A DNA stretch of 64,000 nt from Nostoc sp. WHI (GCF_015714725.1 NZ_WBKM01000179.1:23016-87015), one strand, 5' to 3'; counted from the stretch's first letter, positions 34,633 through 44,390 are shown. Program-made: numbers and translations. The notes: a model not told the origin generated them from the sequence alone.

Positions 34633-36088
34633 TATCCCTCTTCTGTCACTCTCCGGCGTTAGCAAGTAGTAACTAAGTGAAATTATCCAGAAGCATAACA
34701 AGGTTTAAATTGATTCATTTCACTAATTAATTGATTGAATCCCAGCAATAAATTAGAATTGGGGAAAATATGTATCCAGGGATAAATCAACCAAAATAGT
34801 AAGAGTGGTTGGGCAATGAGACGCGGATTATTTAAAGTATTCTTCCATCCGCATTCATGGTTCCATTGTTGATGATTAGAAAAATCAACATCACTATTTT
34901 CTTGTACCTCAGTTTCAATTTGACGAGATTTATTTAAGCCTAACAAGGCTGGAGAATTTAAACTAATCCGCAGTGTAAACACAAAAAATGATTTCCCACC
35001 ATCTCTCAATATGTTGAAAATTGGTGAAACGATAATCTGTCCAACCTAGTTCCTGTTTACACTGTCGGAAACCATATTCTACCCAGGTTCTTAATCCATA
35101 TAAATCTCCTAAAATTTTCTTGAGATTACCTTGAAGATTTGTCATCACAAAAGAAGTAGAATTCTCTGGCATGGTTTCTGGGTCAGTAGTTATTTCCCAG
35201 TAAGTTATGGCTCTTTTTTTACCATAAATTATTTCTCTAATGTATCTAGTTTCTGATTTTTCATTGCTAAATGTTCTGTTAAATTTACACCACTTATTTG
35301 CTCTAACGCTCTGCCCTGCTGGAAGCCAGACTCCGTGATTACTTCTTATTGCTACGACATAATCTAATTTACATTCAGCTATTTTTCTAATAAATTGGCT
35401 ACTTTCACCATATAAACTATCTGCTAGTACTAACTTAATATTAAAGCCTGATTCAATTAATTCAGTAATAATTTCTGATGCCAACTCTATTTTAGTTTTA
35501 TATTTATCCTCTGCTTTTAGTGTCCCTTTCGGTTTGAATACTTTTACAGTTAAAGGAAATGTTATATTCGAGTAAACTCCATAGGCATTGACTGAAACTA
35601 TCCCATTATCCACTTTTCCCACACTTCCTAGATATTGTCTTGCCACATAATCGGTCTTTTTACCTTTTTTTCTATCTCCTGTTTCATCTATTACTACTGT
35701 AATCGCATTTCCATCTAGTACTTTTTTGAGTTTATTTAATCTTCGTTGTTTTAATTTATTTAATGACCAATCTGAATTGGCTAGAAAATGATGTAATGAT
35801 TGTGCGGAGTTTATACTTACAACTTTCGCTATCTCTGGCAATGTTTTTCTTTTAATTTGTGACATTATTCCCAAATGTAAATATTTGAAGCATTCATAAT
35901 TTCTTACTTCTTTAAACAGGTCTTTATACTCTGCACAATATTCATCTATGGTAGCAACTGTTGGGTGAGCATCTCTTGCCAAATGTTTCAAGATTTGTAA
36001 TTCTACATCCATTGCCCTATTTACCTTTCAGGGTTTTATTTTTTTATTCTTTTATTCAGAATACCCGGAAAGTGACAGAAGAGGGATA
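34633..36088 (-). mobile_element. IS701-family insertion sequence
   Basis: The element is about 1.46 kb. Its ends are near-perfect inverted repeats of 24 bp: left TATCCCTCTTCTGTCACT plus CTCCGG (34633), right the complement with one mismatch (ending 36088). Inside is one transposase of the IS701 type on the minus strand, broken by a frameshift. No clear target-site duplication is visible in the flanks (TATC left, CAAC right), so the element may have recombined or aged after insertion. Confidence 0.85.
34683..36012 (-). pseudogene. IS701-family transposase, frameshifted
   Basis: Frame 1 runs from ATG 36012 to a stop at 34963 and encodes 349 residues. They include the DDE motifs: Asp109 in VVIDETGDRKKGKKT, Asp198 in VLADSLYGES and Glu312 in WVEYGFRQ. 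It stops after HIERWWEIIFCVYTAD. The expected remainder (ISLNSPALLGLNKSRQIETE and on, to 34683) continues in the +1 frame. A six-T run (near 34988) and the CTG CGG stretch just before the stop are possible slip sites. Either a single-base change has inactivated the gene or a programmed +1 shift makes the full protein. The core catalytic part is complete before the break. Confidence 0.8.
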
Positions 36089-36149
36089 CAACTTATATTT
36101 TAAGAAGAATGTTAAGATTGACTTCTCATCATAATAGTTAGATTATTTT

Positions 36150-36374
36150 ATGTTTTACAAAGTAAACATTATTATCGAAAAAGATGAAGATGGCTATTAC
36201 GCTTATTCTCCAGAACTTCCAGGCTGTCAAAGTCAAGGTGATTCTTTGGAAGAAGTAAGTTCAAATATCAAAGAAGCTGTTGAAGTTTACCTAGAAACTT
36301 TATCAGATTCAGAGAAACAGGAACTTTTAAAGAAGGAAATCCTGACTATGACTTTGGAGGTTCAGGTTGCCTAA
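36150..36374 (+). CDS. hicB: HicB-type antitoxin
   Basis: The protein has 74 residues. The partial RNase H-like HicB fold is clear: IIIEKDEDGYYAYSPELPGCQSQGDSLEEVSSNIKEA is the family core, followed by VEVYLETL. It lacks the C-terminal DNA-binding domain present in longer HicB proteins. It would bind and neutralise the HicA mRNA interferase encoded by the overlapping next gene. The pair begins 62 bases after the end of the IS element. Confidence 0.9.
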   Translation: MFYKVNIIIEKDEDGYYAYSPELPGCQSQGDSLEEVSSNIKEAVEVYLETLSDSEKQELLKKEILTMTLEVQVA

Positions 36375-36591
36375 ACTACCGCGACTAAATGCCAAGGAAG
36401 CGGAAAAACTATTATTGGATGCTGGCTTTATCCAGATTAGAAGTAAAGGCAGTCACAGAGTCTATCGCCTAGAAAATATCAGGGTTGTCATTCCTTTTCA
36501 CTCGGGAAAAGTATTACACCCAAAGATAGTTCAACATGTTATACAAGCTATCAAACCTGATGAAAATGATCCGCCTGATGATGAAACTTGA
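36367..36591 (+). CDS. hicA: HicA-type toxin (mRNA interferase)
   Basis: The protein has 74 residues from TTG 36367, overlapping hicB by 8 bases, with GGAGG 6-7 bases upstream. The double-stranded RNA-binding-like HicA fold is shown by LLLDAGFIQIRSKGSHRVYR with the catalytic His in GSHR, and by PFHSGKVLHPKIVQHVIQAI. HicA cleaves mRNA and halts growth when not bound by HicB. The antitoxin-first order and overlap fit tight co-expression. The catalytic His is intact, so the pair is probably functional. Confidence 0.9.
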   Translation: MPKLPRLNAKEAEKLLLDAGFIQIRSKGSHRVYRLENIRVVIPFHSGKVLHPKIVQHVIQAIKPDENDPPDDET

Positions 36592-36646
36592 ATTTATAAT
36601 CTATTGCTCAACACTCCACAAATATATAAGCGATCGCTTCACTAAT

Positions 36647-39379
36647 TCATTTAGGATAGTGTTGTGCTAAAAACTCCTCAGCTTCAGTCCTATCTTTAAT
36701 CACTCCATCCAAGGTAGCAACAATTACATCATCTAAGATTTGCCGATACTGTGGCCCTGGTTTGTAACCAAGTTTCTTTAAATCATTGCCATTTAAAAGT
36801 GGCTGCACATTAGCCCAAACAGTTAAATATTTCCAAATTTGATGTCTAATCGCTCGCGGACTTTGCAAGGCAATTAAAATCAGCATTGGTAAATCGTACT
36901 GTCGCAATAACTGCACCACTTGACTAGGATGTTGGAAAGTAGGTAAGTATTCCATCACCTGACTAAAGCTTTGGGCTAAGTTCTTCAACCTAGCGATGCT
37001 ATCTTCCTGTAATTGGAGATTTTGTGCTACTTTCGCCCGATATTGTGGTGCGAGATGGGCGATTAACGCTTCTAAGAGCGTTTGCCAGTGAATCAGGGTT
37101 TGTTCGGCATCAAATCGCCGCAAACAGCGTTCCAGCAAACGTAATCGTCGCAGAAGTGACCCATCTAGCTTGAGGGTAGGATGGATGCACTGCAAGGCCC
37201 CTAAGTTATCGAGTAACTGTAAAGCTGATTTCCAGTAGGGCGCTTCTAGGATGTGCTTTAATTCTGTTTTGAGTCGAGTTTGTAGGGCTGGAGTTCTGGT
37301 ATTCTCTTGAGCGGTGCGATCGTAAACACCACTGTTGATGGCATAGCGGATAAACTCTTCAGTTTGTGGTTCAATCTGAAATCCGAAACGCACGGCAAAG
37401 CGCACGCCACGATAAATCCGCGTGGGGTCTTCGATAAAGCTATTGGCGTGTAAAACTCGAATTTGCTCGGCTTGTAAATCGAGTAAACCGCCAAAGAAAT
37501 CGAGTAACTCGCCAGCACGCGGGGAAGTAAGCCGCAAGGCGAGGGCGTTGATGGTAAAATCTCGGCGATACAAATCTTGACGAATGGAACTCGCCTCAAC
37601 TTCTGGATTCGCTGCTGGGTAAGGATAAAATTCCGTTCTAGCGGTGGCAATATCCACCCATAGACAATCTAACTCTGGGTCTTTATGCCACAACAAGGCA
37701 GCAGTTTGAAACGCTCCGTGGATTTCTAAGCGAGCCGCAGGGTAAAGTTGCTGGAGTGCCTTTGCTAGTTCCACACCAGCACCAACATCTGCTGATTTGT
37801 GAAAGCCATCAACTACGAGGTCAATATCTTTAATCATTAAGGTATCTGCTGCTTGGGCTAATAGCAAGTCCCGCACTGCACCCCCCACTAGATAAAGATG
37901 CCAACCCCGTTTTTCTGCCTCTGCTGATGCTTTGGTGAGCAATTGCCACAGTTGGGGAGCAAGTTTATTTTGCAACTCAAAGCTGAGTCCCAAGTGCTGA
38001 TTTCTGAATGATGATTGAGACTCAGGACTCAGTACTGGGAACGGGCTAAACGCCCCGCTACCGCTAACAGCACTGTTTTGATGTAATTCTCTCAATACAT
38101 CAGTACGGCTGACAATACCAACTAACTGCCCATTCTCCAATACGGGTAAGCGCCCGATATCGTATGTGACCATCAGCGCCTCAATTTGTGGCAGTGTTGT
38201 ATCTGGTGTAATCGTTTTAAGATTCGTGGTCATGTAGCCTTTGACTGGCGCATGACTAAATCCGTGGCGCAAGGCGATATCAATATCCCGCCGCGAAATA
38301 ATACCTACCATCTGCCCTTGGGCATCGACTACAGATAAACCAGAATGTCCATAGCGTAATAAAATGCGCTGTGCTTCGGCAATTGTGGTTTCAGGCAGAA
38401 TAGTGCGGACAGGAGAAGACATCAAATCCCTAGCAGTGGGGGGATGGGGAATTTGCGCTTTTACCCCGTCAAGGAGTTGTTTTAATATTGCCTGTGAATT
38501 TACTTTGTGTAGATTCAGCGATGCAGCTTGCGAATGACCGCCACCACCTAGTAGTTGAAATAATGAGTTGAGATTTGTCTTGGGAATTTGCGATCGCCCT
38601 ATTATAGTTAAGCCTGAATCCCCTTTACCCAAATGATACTCATTAGCCAACAGTATGGCATCAATTTCAGTTAATTCGACGAGTTGAGAGGCTAAACTTG
38701 ATAACCCTGGTACAAAGCACTCTGTTTTTAGTGTTACCCAAGCAACCGTATATCCATGTAGACAAAGATATTCTAAATTTTCCAGCGCCTCAGTTAATAG
38801 CTGCTGTAATTGCAAAGACAAGCCAGGGTCACGGTAGGTAGAAATTACTGATAAACTGGCACCTTGTTGCATCAACCAAGCCAAAGCCAAGGCATCCCGT
38901 GGTGTAGACTGGTCAAAAGTCAAAGAGCCAGTGTCAACGTGGATACCTAAAGCCATCACACTTGCTTCAACAGAAGTGAGGGAAATTTCCTGTTGTTGCA
39001 ATTGCTCGACGATTAAAGTTGTAGTAGCTCCTACTGAAGAAATATGCGATCGCGTGGCAGGAATATCTGATTTTTGTCCTAAGTGATGGTCATAAACTAT
39101 AATCTCTATTAGATTGGGCAAATCTAACCACTCAGCAGCTTTACCCAAGCGATCGCGCTGCTGCGTATCCACCACAGTCAAAGAACGAATCTTTTCAGAA
39201 TTAACCGAACGCCTTTCAATCAACGGATACTCATCCCGATGCAATGCTAAAAAATCCCGTACAGGAGGATGAGAGCCGCCAGTTAGCACAATTTTGCTTC
39301 CCGGTAGTAGGCGCGTTAGCCCTACCGCCGCTCCTAGTGCGTCAAAATCAGCTGTTGTGTGGCAAAGAATTAAATCCAT
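36647..39379 (-). CDS. tRNA nucleotidyltransferase fused to DHH and CBS domains
   Basis: The protein has 910 residues from ATG 39379; a TTG at 39385 is in frame but unneeded. Domains in order: DHH/DHHA1 phosphoesterase-like (about 1-310; [17 protein letters not shown] and [12 protein letters not shown]), two CBS domains (about 320-435; [10 protein letters not shown] and YMTTNLKTI), a linker, then the class II nucleotidyltransferase head and neck (from about 490; [53 protein letters not shown]). It adds C and/or A to tRNA 3' ends; in bacteria with split enzymes this fused form is typically the A-adding one. The linker around residues 435-460 ([20 protein letters not shown]) is encoded by an interspersed repeat. 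Confidence 0.88.
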   Translation of the reverse strand: MDLILCHTTADFDALGAAVGLTRLLPGSKIVLTGGSHPPVRDFLALHRDEYPLIERRSVNSEKIRSLTVVDTQQRDRLGKAAEWLDLPNLIEIIVYDHHLGQKSDIPATRSHISSVGATTTLIVEQLQQQEISLTSVEASVMALGIHVDTGSLTFDQSTPRDALALAWLMQQGASLSVISTYRDPGLSLQLQQLLTEALENLEYLCLHGYTVAWVTLKTECFVPGLSSLASQLVELTEIDAILLANEYHLGKGDSGLTIIGRSQIPKTNLNSLFQLLGGGGHSQAASLNLHKVNSQAILKQLLDGVKAQIPHPPTARDLMSSPVRTILPETTIAEAQRILLRYGHSGLSVVDAQGQMVGIISRRDIDIALRHGFSHAPVKGYMTTNLKTITPDTTLPQIEALMVTYDIGRLPVLENGQLVGIVSRTDVLRELHQNSAVSGSGAFSPFPVLSPESQSSFRNQHLGLSFELQNKLAPQLWQLLTKASAEAEKRGWHLYLVGGAVRDLLLAQAADTLMIKDIDLVVDGFHKSADVGAGVELAKALQQLYPAARLEIHGAFQTAALLWHKDPELDCLWVDIATARTEFYPYPAANPEVEASSIRQDLYRRDFTINALALRLTSPRAGELLDFFGGLLDLQAEQIRVLHANSFIEDPTRIYRGVRFAVRFGFQIEPQTEEFIRYAINSGVYDRTAQENTRTPALQTRLKTELKHILEAPYWKSALQLLDNLGALQCIHPTLKLDGSLLRRLRLLERCLRRFDAEQTLIHWQTLLEALIAHLAPQYRAKVAQNLQLQEDSIARLKNLAQSFSQVMEYLPTFQHPSQVVQLLRQYDLPMLILIALQSPRAIRHQIWKYLTVWANVQPLLNGNDLKKLGYKPGPQYRQILDDVIVATLDGVIKDRTEAEEFLAQHYPK

Positions 39380-39387
39380 AGTCAAGA

Positions 39388-39440
39388 GTCATTGGTCAAG
39401 AGTCATTGGTCATTGGTCATTGGTCATTGGTACTTAGACA
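39388..39440. repeat. Short tandem heptamer repeat
   Basis: TCATTGG heptamers are repeated about five times, with related GTCAAGAG units, upstream of the nucleotidyltransferase start. This is an STRR of the kind found throughout Nostoc-like genomes. Confidence 0.75.
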
Positions 39441-39571
39441 AAGGACAGAGGACAAAAGACTAATGACTAAAATGTAACAATTTCTGCTAGCTTAAAAATA
39501 AGGAAAAACTGTCAGTGTCGCCCTTTAGGATATTCTGTCTTTACTATTTCATTAGCTTAGGAGAAGCAAAA

Positions 39572-39760
39572 ATGACCATAATATTCCAATTTGCTCTGAT
39601 AGGACTAGTCCTATTATCTTTTGTCCTGGTTGTGGGCGTTCCCGTCGCTTACGCCACTCCCCAAAATTGGGTTGAGTCTAAAAAGCTGCTCTGGCTTGGT
39701 TCTGGTGTCTGGATTGCTTTGGTATTTTTAGTTGGTTTGTTAAACTTTTTTGTTGTATAG
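39572..39760 (+). CDS. psbZ: Photosystem II protein Z (Ycf9)
   Basis: The protein has 62 residues from ATG 39572, with TTAGGAG upstream. Two membrane helices: [20 protein letters not shown] and [20 protein letters not shown], joined by the conserved [12 protein letters not shown] loop. PsbZ stabilises the antenna-core contacts of PSII. It lies upstream of ribH, an arrangement also seen in other cyanobacteria. Confidence 0.95.
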   Translation: MTIIFQFALIGLVLLSFVLVVGVPVAYATPQNWVESKKLLWLGSGVWIALVFLVGLLNFFVV

Positions 39761-39800
39761 GCGACGGCTTCGCTCTGGCGCAAGCACATAATATAAGAAC

Positions 39801-39892
39801 TAGAGGAGCAGAAGAGCCAAGGTTAAGGAAAAAAGGAGAGATGTTTTATTTTCCTGTTTCCTTTTTCCTGACCGGGCTTTCCTGCTCCTCTA
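39801..39892. repeat. Long imperfect hairpin between psbZ and ribH
   Basis: TAGAGGAGCAG at 39801 pairs with CTGCTCCTCTA ending at 39892. Inside, GGAAAAAAGGA faces TTCCTTTTTCC. It may end psbZ transcripts or be a mobile repeat. It is followed by the ribH leader. Confidence 0.55.
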
Positions 39893-39947
39893 CATTTAAA
39901 TTAAGAAATGTATATTGACCAGAAGTATAGTTGATTAAGAGGCAGTC

Positions 39948-40526
39948 ATGGCAGTTTTTGAAGGAACTTTTACTCAAACGGAACCTTTGCGTTTTGCAGT
40001 GGTGATTGGTCGATTCAATGACCTTGTTACAGGAAAGCTGCTAGAGGGATGTCAAGATTGCTTGAAACGCCACGGTGTAGACCCCGACCCCCACGGTAAT
40101 CAAGTAGACTATGTTTGGGTACCAGGAAGTTTTGAAGTGCCTTTAGTAGCTCGCCAGTTGGCACTTTCCCATCGTTATGATGCTGTAATTTGTCTAGGTG
40201 CTGTCATTCGAGGGCAAACACCTCATTTTGATTACGTATCCTCAGAAGTTTCTAAAGGTATTGCCGCCGCTAGCTTTCAAACTGGGGTGCCAGTAATTTT
40301 TGGCATTTTGACAGTAGACACCATGCAGCAAGCCTTAGAACGCGCAGGCATCAAAGGTAATCATGGCTGGGACTACGCCATGAATGCCCTAGAAATGGCA
40401 AGCCTCATGCGGCAACTGCGTTCTAACCTGGCGGAGCCATACTCTCGTAACACCCAGTCTTTGCCAGCCTCATTTCAAAGTGCTGGTGTAGGCAATTTAA
40501 CTGCGGAGTCAGAAGAATTAGGCTAG
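39948..40526 (+). CDS. ribH: 6,7-dimethyl-8-ribityllumazine synthase
   Basis: The protein has 192 residues. It condenses the ribityl-pyrimidine with 3,4-dihydroxybutanone phosphate in the penultimate step of riboflavin synthesis and forms icosahedral or pentameric shells. Motifs: [47 protein letters not shown] with the catalytic His, and [15 protein letters not shown]. The last 30 residues are a variable tail. No FMN riboswitch is visible upstream. Confidence 0.96.
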   Translation: MAVFEGTFTQTEPLRFAVVIGRFNDLVTGKLLEGCQDCLKRHGVDPDPHGNQVDYVWVPGSFEVPLVARQLALSHRYDAVICLGAVIRGQTPHFDYVSSEVSKGIAAASFQTGVPVIFGILTVDTMQQALERAGIKGNHGWDYAMNALEMASLMRQLRSNLAEPYSRNTQSLPASFQSAGVGNLTAESEELG

Positions 40527-40624
40527 TACGTCCTTTGTCCTTTGTCATAAGTGAATAACAAAGGACTAAATTAAGGGTTGACAATTAGGGTAAAATCTGG
40601 GATATTGGTATTTAGATGATAAAT

Positions 40625-40696
40625 GCGGGCATGGCTCAGTGGTAGAGCGTCACCTTGCCAAGGTGAATGTCGCGCGTTCGAATCGCGTTGCCCGCT
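40625..40696 (+). tRNA. trnG: tRNA-Gly (GCC anticodon)
   Basis: The 72-nt gene folds as a cloverleaf. The acceptor arm GCGGGCA (40625-40631) pairs with TGCCCGC (40689-40695). TGGCTCAGTGGTAGAGC forms the D arm, CCTTGCCAAGG the anticodon arm with GCC, and CGCGTTCGAATCGCG the T arm. CCA is not encoded. Confidence 0.97.
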
Positions 40697-41362
40697 TCCA
40701 ACTAAAACCTCTTGGAGTTAAAAATTTCAAGAGGTTTTGCATTTTTAAGGTGCGTTTAAGTGTTTGTAGATTCGCGCCACATTTCTATAAACCGCTCCCA
40801 ATGTGGACAGTTGGAGCAAAAAAATCTAATTTGAATATCGCCCACTCAAATCGCCTTACCCACTTGCTAACAAATATAAAACCCAGCTTTAGACTAGTCT
40901 AGATGTGCATTAGGTTGGTTACAATCTTGATAGGTGTAATCAATTCGTTTTGTGTAGAGTGTATTACGCTCAACTAAAGGTAGCTGGTTAGATAGTAGTA
41001 TTGTCAGGTGCAAAGCGTCTTTTAGCAGTGAAGTTAGCCACAATCTATTTTGGGAAAGAGTCACAGACACTGACTGATAGTTTTGGCAACTCCCATTCTT
41101 GAAACGCTTGTGAACTTCAAGGAATAGATATTGGGAGTAATCCTGCTCTAGCCTTGATAATTGGGTAGTAATATATAGTGACCCAAAGTAAAACCTTCAG
41201 TTGGCTGGTATCTGTTGTTTATAAGCGTAGCCTTCCCAAATGATTTGTTTTAGGATTTGCCTCGCCTGGCTATCTATATAAATAGAAAAGCCCTCAAGGC
41301 ATTTACCAAGGGATCATATTCCCGCAGTTTGTCAAAAACACGCTCAAGTTATTAGAACGCTT
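40697..41362. other. Intergenic region without recognised genes
   Basis: About 665 bases between tRNA-Gly and the next gene. CTCTTGG/CAAGAGG arms just after the tRNA (40711-40735) could be its terminator. The rest has no convincing reading frame; I looked for RNase P RNA, tmRNA and SRP RNA signatures and saw none. A small RNA cannot be excluded. Confidence 0.35.
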
Positions 41363-41770
41363 GTGCAATCTCAAAAACCCGAAAAAATAGATTTCAATGC
41401 CGAATACCCCTGTCCCTGTCGTCGCCGGGGTCAGTTAATTCCGATTACGCTGACAGAAGCATTTGGTTGCGATCGCTGTCAGCAAATCTTTGTAGTGGAA
41501 GATAATGGTCATGTCCTAGAACAGCTTTCTAGCACCTATCCGTACAAGCGAGCTTGGCGTTGGATGGGAAATAGTTGGCATGTTATCCATCCCCGGTTGG
41601 GAGAAAGCTATCTGCCTATAGCACTTGGCATTATTTTCGTGCTAGTGATTATATGGCTGCCATTAGCACTGCGATTGGCAAATAGTTCCAGTATTATTGC
41701 TTGGGCAATGGTAGCGGTGCTATTGGCTGTCTTGCCAGCACTAATGGTCTGGCTTACCTACAGACGTTAA
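41363..41770 (+). CDS. Zinc-ribbon-like membrane protein of unknown function
   Basis: The protein has 135 residues from GTG 41363. The N-terminal part carries four Cys in two pairs (YPCPCRRRG and FGCDRCQQIF), a likely zinc ribbon. Two membrane helices follow (YLPIALGIIFVLVIIWLPLA and IIAWAMVAVLLAVLPALMVW). The stop is only 4 bases before the proA start, so the two genes form a transcription unit. No function is known to me. Confidence 0.75.
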   Translation: MQSQKPEKIDFNAEYPCPCRRRGQLIPITLTEAFGCDRCQQIFVVEDNGHVLEQLSSTYPYKRAWRWMGNSWHVIHPRLGESYLPIALGIIFVLVIIWLPLALRLANSSSIIAWAMVAVLLAVLPALMVWLTYRR

Positions 41771-41774
41771 CTCA

Positions 41775-43040
41775 ATGACTGTTGAAGTTTTAGATGATCA
41801 CCCCGAACCGATTACTAGTGCCCAACGAGCCTATCAAGCTTCCCTAAAGTTGGGACTGACAAAGGGAGCAGACCGAAGTCGTGCAGTATTGGCGATGGCA
41901 CAGGCACTTGAGCGCTCATTTGACGACATTCTAGAAGCTAACACCTTGGATTTAGAAGCTAGTCGGGAAATGGCAGTGCCAGAGTTGATATTGGACTGGC
42001 TGAAGCTGACTCCCACAAGGCTAGAAATTACAGTGGACATTCTACAACGGTTGGGGGAACTATCAGATCCCCTGCGGCGCGTCAGGAACGCTGATTATCA
42101 ACTGGAAGATTCCCAGAGTTACACCCAGTTAATGCCCTTGGGAGTGATTGGATTTATTTATGAGGCGTTCCCGGATTTAGGAGCGATCGCAGCAGGTCTT
42201 TGTATTAAAACTGGTAATAGTATTATTCTCAAAGGCAGTAGTGAAACTAGCAATTCCAACGCGGCGATCGCTGAGGTACTGCAAACTGCGATCGCAGAAG
42301 TTGGTCTACCACCAGGCTGTGTAGAACTGATCACAGCAGAACATGGTGCTTCGATTCGGGATTTAGTCACCCAAGACCAGTATGTGAATCTAGTGATTCC
42401 CTACGGACGTTCTAGCTTGGTACAGCAGGTAGTACGACAATCAACTTGCCCAGTTTTAAAATCAGCTATGGGTAACTGTTACCTCTACTGGTCAATAAAT
42501 GCCAGCTTAGAAATGGTGCGCTGGATGATTCTTGATAGCCATCAGAGCGAACCAGATCCAGTCAATGCCATTGAAAAGGTACTGATTCACCGCCAAGCCT
42601 TACCATCTTCTTTAGCAGTTCTGTGGAACAGCTTGATGGAAAAAGGCTTTGAAATTAAAGGAGATGCACAACTAGTAGAAGCCTTTCCCCAGTTGCAGCT
42701 GGTGAAGGAAGGCGAATGGAGAAACCCTTATTTAACTAGAACAGTAGCTTTTAAACTGGTGGATAGCTTAGAGGGTGCGATCGCCTGGATTAATCAGTAC
42801 AGCAGTGGTCATGCTGACTGCATCGTTACTGAATCTTACCAGGAAAGTCGGCAGTTTGCCTTAGGAATTAACAGTGCTTCTACCTACATCAACACTTCCC
42901 CGCGTTTTTCCCGCAACCCCTCGCGGGGAGATTCAGTATTTCTCGGCATGTCTAACCAAAAAGGTCATCGCCGGGGATTTATCAGCCTGGAAACCTTAAC
43001 CACCGTCAAGCACATTGTGCAGGGAAATGGTAGGTTTTAA
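41775..43040 (+). CDS. proA: Gamma-glutamyl phosphate reductase
   Basis: The protein has 421 residues. It reduces gamma-glutamyl phosphate to glutamate semialdehyde with NADPH in proline synthesis. The aldehyde-dehydrogenase fold is clear: PLGVIGFIYEAFPDLGAIAA, CIKTGNSIILKGSSE, and the catalytic Cys in KSAMGNCYLYW; the C-terminal ENTERS NTSPRFS.. region corresponds to INTSPRFSRNPSRG. In E. coli the Cys region reads GICHVYVD, so the residues after Cys differ, but the Cys is kept. It overlaps no gene but follows the zinc-ribbon gene directly. Confidence 0.93.
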   Translation: MTVEVLDDHPEPITSAQRAYQASLKLGLTKGADRSRAVLAMAQALERSFDDILEANTLDLEASREMAVPELILDWLKLTPTRLEITVDILQRLGELSDPLRRVRNADYQLEDSQSYTQLMPLGVIGFIYEAFPDLGAIAAGLCIKTGNSIILKGSSETSNSNAAIAEVLQTAIAEVGLPPGCVELITAEHGASIRDLVTQDQYVNLVIPYGRSSLVQQVVRQSTCPVLKSAMGNCYLYWSINASLEMVRWMILDSHQSEPDPVNAIEKVLIHRQALPSSLAVLWNSLMEKGFEIKGDAQLVEAFPQLQLVKEGEWRNPYLTRTVAFKLVDSLEGAIAWINQYSSGHADCIVTESYQESRQFALGINSASTYINTSPRFSRNPSRGDSVFLGMSNQKGHRRGFISLETLTTVKHIVQGNGRF

Positions 43041-43178
43041 ATTAATCATATATCCAATCGCCTACAGCTTTTTAGAAAAAAGTTTGTTAACCAAAAACTT
43101 TAAATAAGTTTATATATAAAAAAAGTATCCCGTAATTAGCATGTACTTCATCTACCTGGGAACCGCTATAACATTATT

Positions 43179-43269
43179 AGGACTTACGCAAAACTACACG
43201 CTGTAGGGGCAATTCATGAATTGCCCCTACCTGAAAATCAAGGTTTCGGCTATTGTTTGCGTAAGTCCT
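43179..43269. repeat. Small inverted-repeat element (MITE-like)
   Basis: Ends AGGACTTACGCAAA (43179-43192) and TTTGCGTAAGTCCT (43256-43269) are perfect inverted repeats. An inner palindrome GTAGGGGCAATTC / GAATTGCCCCTAC occupies the middle. A lone half with AGGACTTACGCAA lies at 63261-63273. These are typical ends of a miniature element mobilised by a cyanobacterial transposase. Confidence 0.8.
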
Positions 43270-43424
43270 GATTATAAAATATTAAGTTTCTCAGGCTAAA
43301 TTAAGAGTACGGTTAATCATTGAAGTCTAGTTAACAATTTAAGTAACTAAGTGCAAATAAACTTAAACATTTGTTTACTCTTTTGTATTTTGTTATTTGT
43401 TTGAGTGTTAAATACTAAAAAACC

Positions 43425-43521
43425 AAGTTTATTTGTGCCAACCTACTAAAATAGGTTATCGAGTAAGGCGGTGAAAATCCGACCTGAGCCAAGTAATAAC
43501 AGCAAAAACTAAAGTAAACTT
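43425..43521 (+). promoter_or_regulatory. Structured 5' leader, riboswitch candidate
   Basis: AAGTTTA (43425-43431) pairs with TAAACTT (43515-43521), closing a 97-base domain that ends 17 bases before the ATG of the stress protein gene. Inside are a hairpin AACCTA / TAGGTT (43440-43457) and the segment GGCGGTGAAAATCCGACCTG (43467-43486) with a CGG/CCG stem. GTGCC before the hairpin and CGGTGAAAATCCG after it recall the first half of a cobalamin riboswitch core. The rest of that core is absent, so the class is not assigned. Confidence 0.4.
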
Positions 43522-43538
43522 AACAACAATTACGTAAA

Positions 43539-44390
43539 ATGATAAGCAAAATTTTGCTGGCTGTATCGGGATTGGGGCACGCGGAAGAAATGCTCAAAAC
43601 CCTCAAAGAAATCCCTTCAATCCAATCTGCAAAAGTTACAGTTTTGCATGTTGTTCCTGCACAAAGTACTGCTGCTACCATGACAGCTAAATGGGAAGAT
43701 GGTGGGAAAATTCTGGCTAATGCCATTCAAACTTTGAACCTATATCCTAGCCAGGTTTCTTCAATTTTGCGCCAAGGAGACCCCAAAGATGCAGTTTGCC
43801 AAGTAGCCGATGAAATCGACGCTGATTTGATTATTATGGGTTCACGCGGACTGAAGCGGCTGCAATCGATTTTATCGAACTCAGTCAGTCAGTATGTTTT
43901 CCAACTATCTTCTCGCCCCATGTTGCTGGTAAAAGATGATATTTATGTCAAAAAAATTAAGCGTATTATGGTGGCAATAGACAACTCTGATTCAGCAAAA
44001 AACTGCTTGAAATTGGCACTTTTTTTACTGCGAGATATTCAGGGCGGCCAATTAATTTTGGCAAATGTTACTACAAATTTGGGCGGTAAAATATCGGAAA
44101 TAACCGAGGTTAATTCAGACAAAAATCCAGTTTTAGCAGCCGCAGTTGCAGAAGCAAAAAAACAAGGTATCCAATCTCGTTCTTATGTTAGCAGTGGTAA
44201 ACCCGGTGAAGAAATTTGTCGATTGGCAGAAGAGTTGAATATAGACTTATTATTGCTCGGTTCTCCAGATCGTCGTCCATCCATCGCTAAGAGTTTTGTT
44301 GATATAGACCGACTCATTGGCTCTTCTTTGTCTGACTATGTTCGAGTCAATGCCACTTGTCCGGTATTGTTGGCGCGGACGATCGCTTAA
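43539..44390 (+). CDS. Tandem universal stress protein
   Basis: The protein has 283 residues and two Usp domains in tandem (about 1-140 and 142-283). Each begins with a strand (ILLAVSG, RIMVAIDN) and ends with the nucleotide-binding loop region: LIIMGSRGLKRLQSIL in the first and LLLLGSPDRRPSIAK...GSSLSDYV in the second. Loop one is close to the ATP-binding pattern; loop two is degenerate. Usp proteins act in stress tolerance, often of the membrane or ion balance. It is monocistronic, behind a structured leader, in a gap of about 500 bases. Confidence 0.88.
   Translation: MISKILLAVSGLGHAEEMLKTLKEIPSIQSAKVTVLHVVPAQSTAATMTAKWEDGGKILANAIQTLNLYPSQVSSILRQGDPKDAVCQVADEIDADLIIMGSRGLKRLQSILSNSVSQYVFQLSSRPMLLVKDDIYVKKIKRIMVAIDNSDSAKNCLKLALFLLRDIQGGQLILANVTTNLGGKISEITEVNSDKNPVLAAAVAEAKKQGIQSRSYVSSGKPGEEICRLAEELNIDLLLLGSPDRRPSIAKSFVDIDRLIGSSLSDYVRVNATCPVLLARTIA

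Noticed and set aside
40697..41362. Known structural RNA in the gap after tRNA-Gly
   Set aside because: No RNase P, tmRNA or SRP RNA core sequence could be seen; no claim is made.
43425..43521. Calling a cobalamin or TPP riboswitch outright
   Set aside because: Only parts of the conserved cores are seen (GGTGAAAATCC for cobalamin, ACCTGA..TAATA for TPP); the remaining conserved blocks are missing, so only an unclassified structured leader is claimed.
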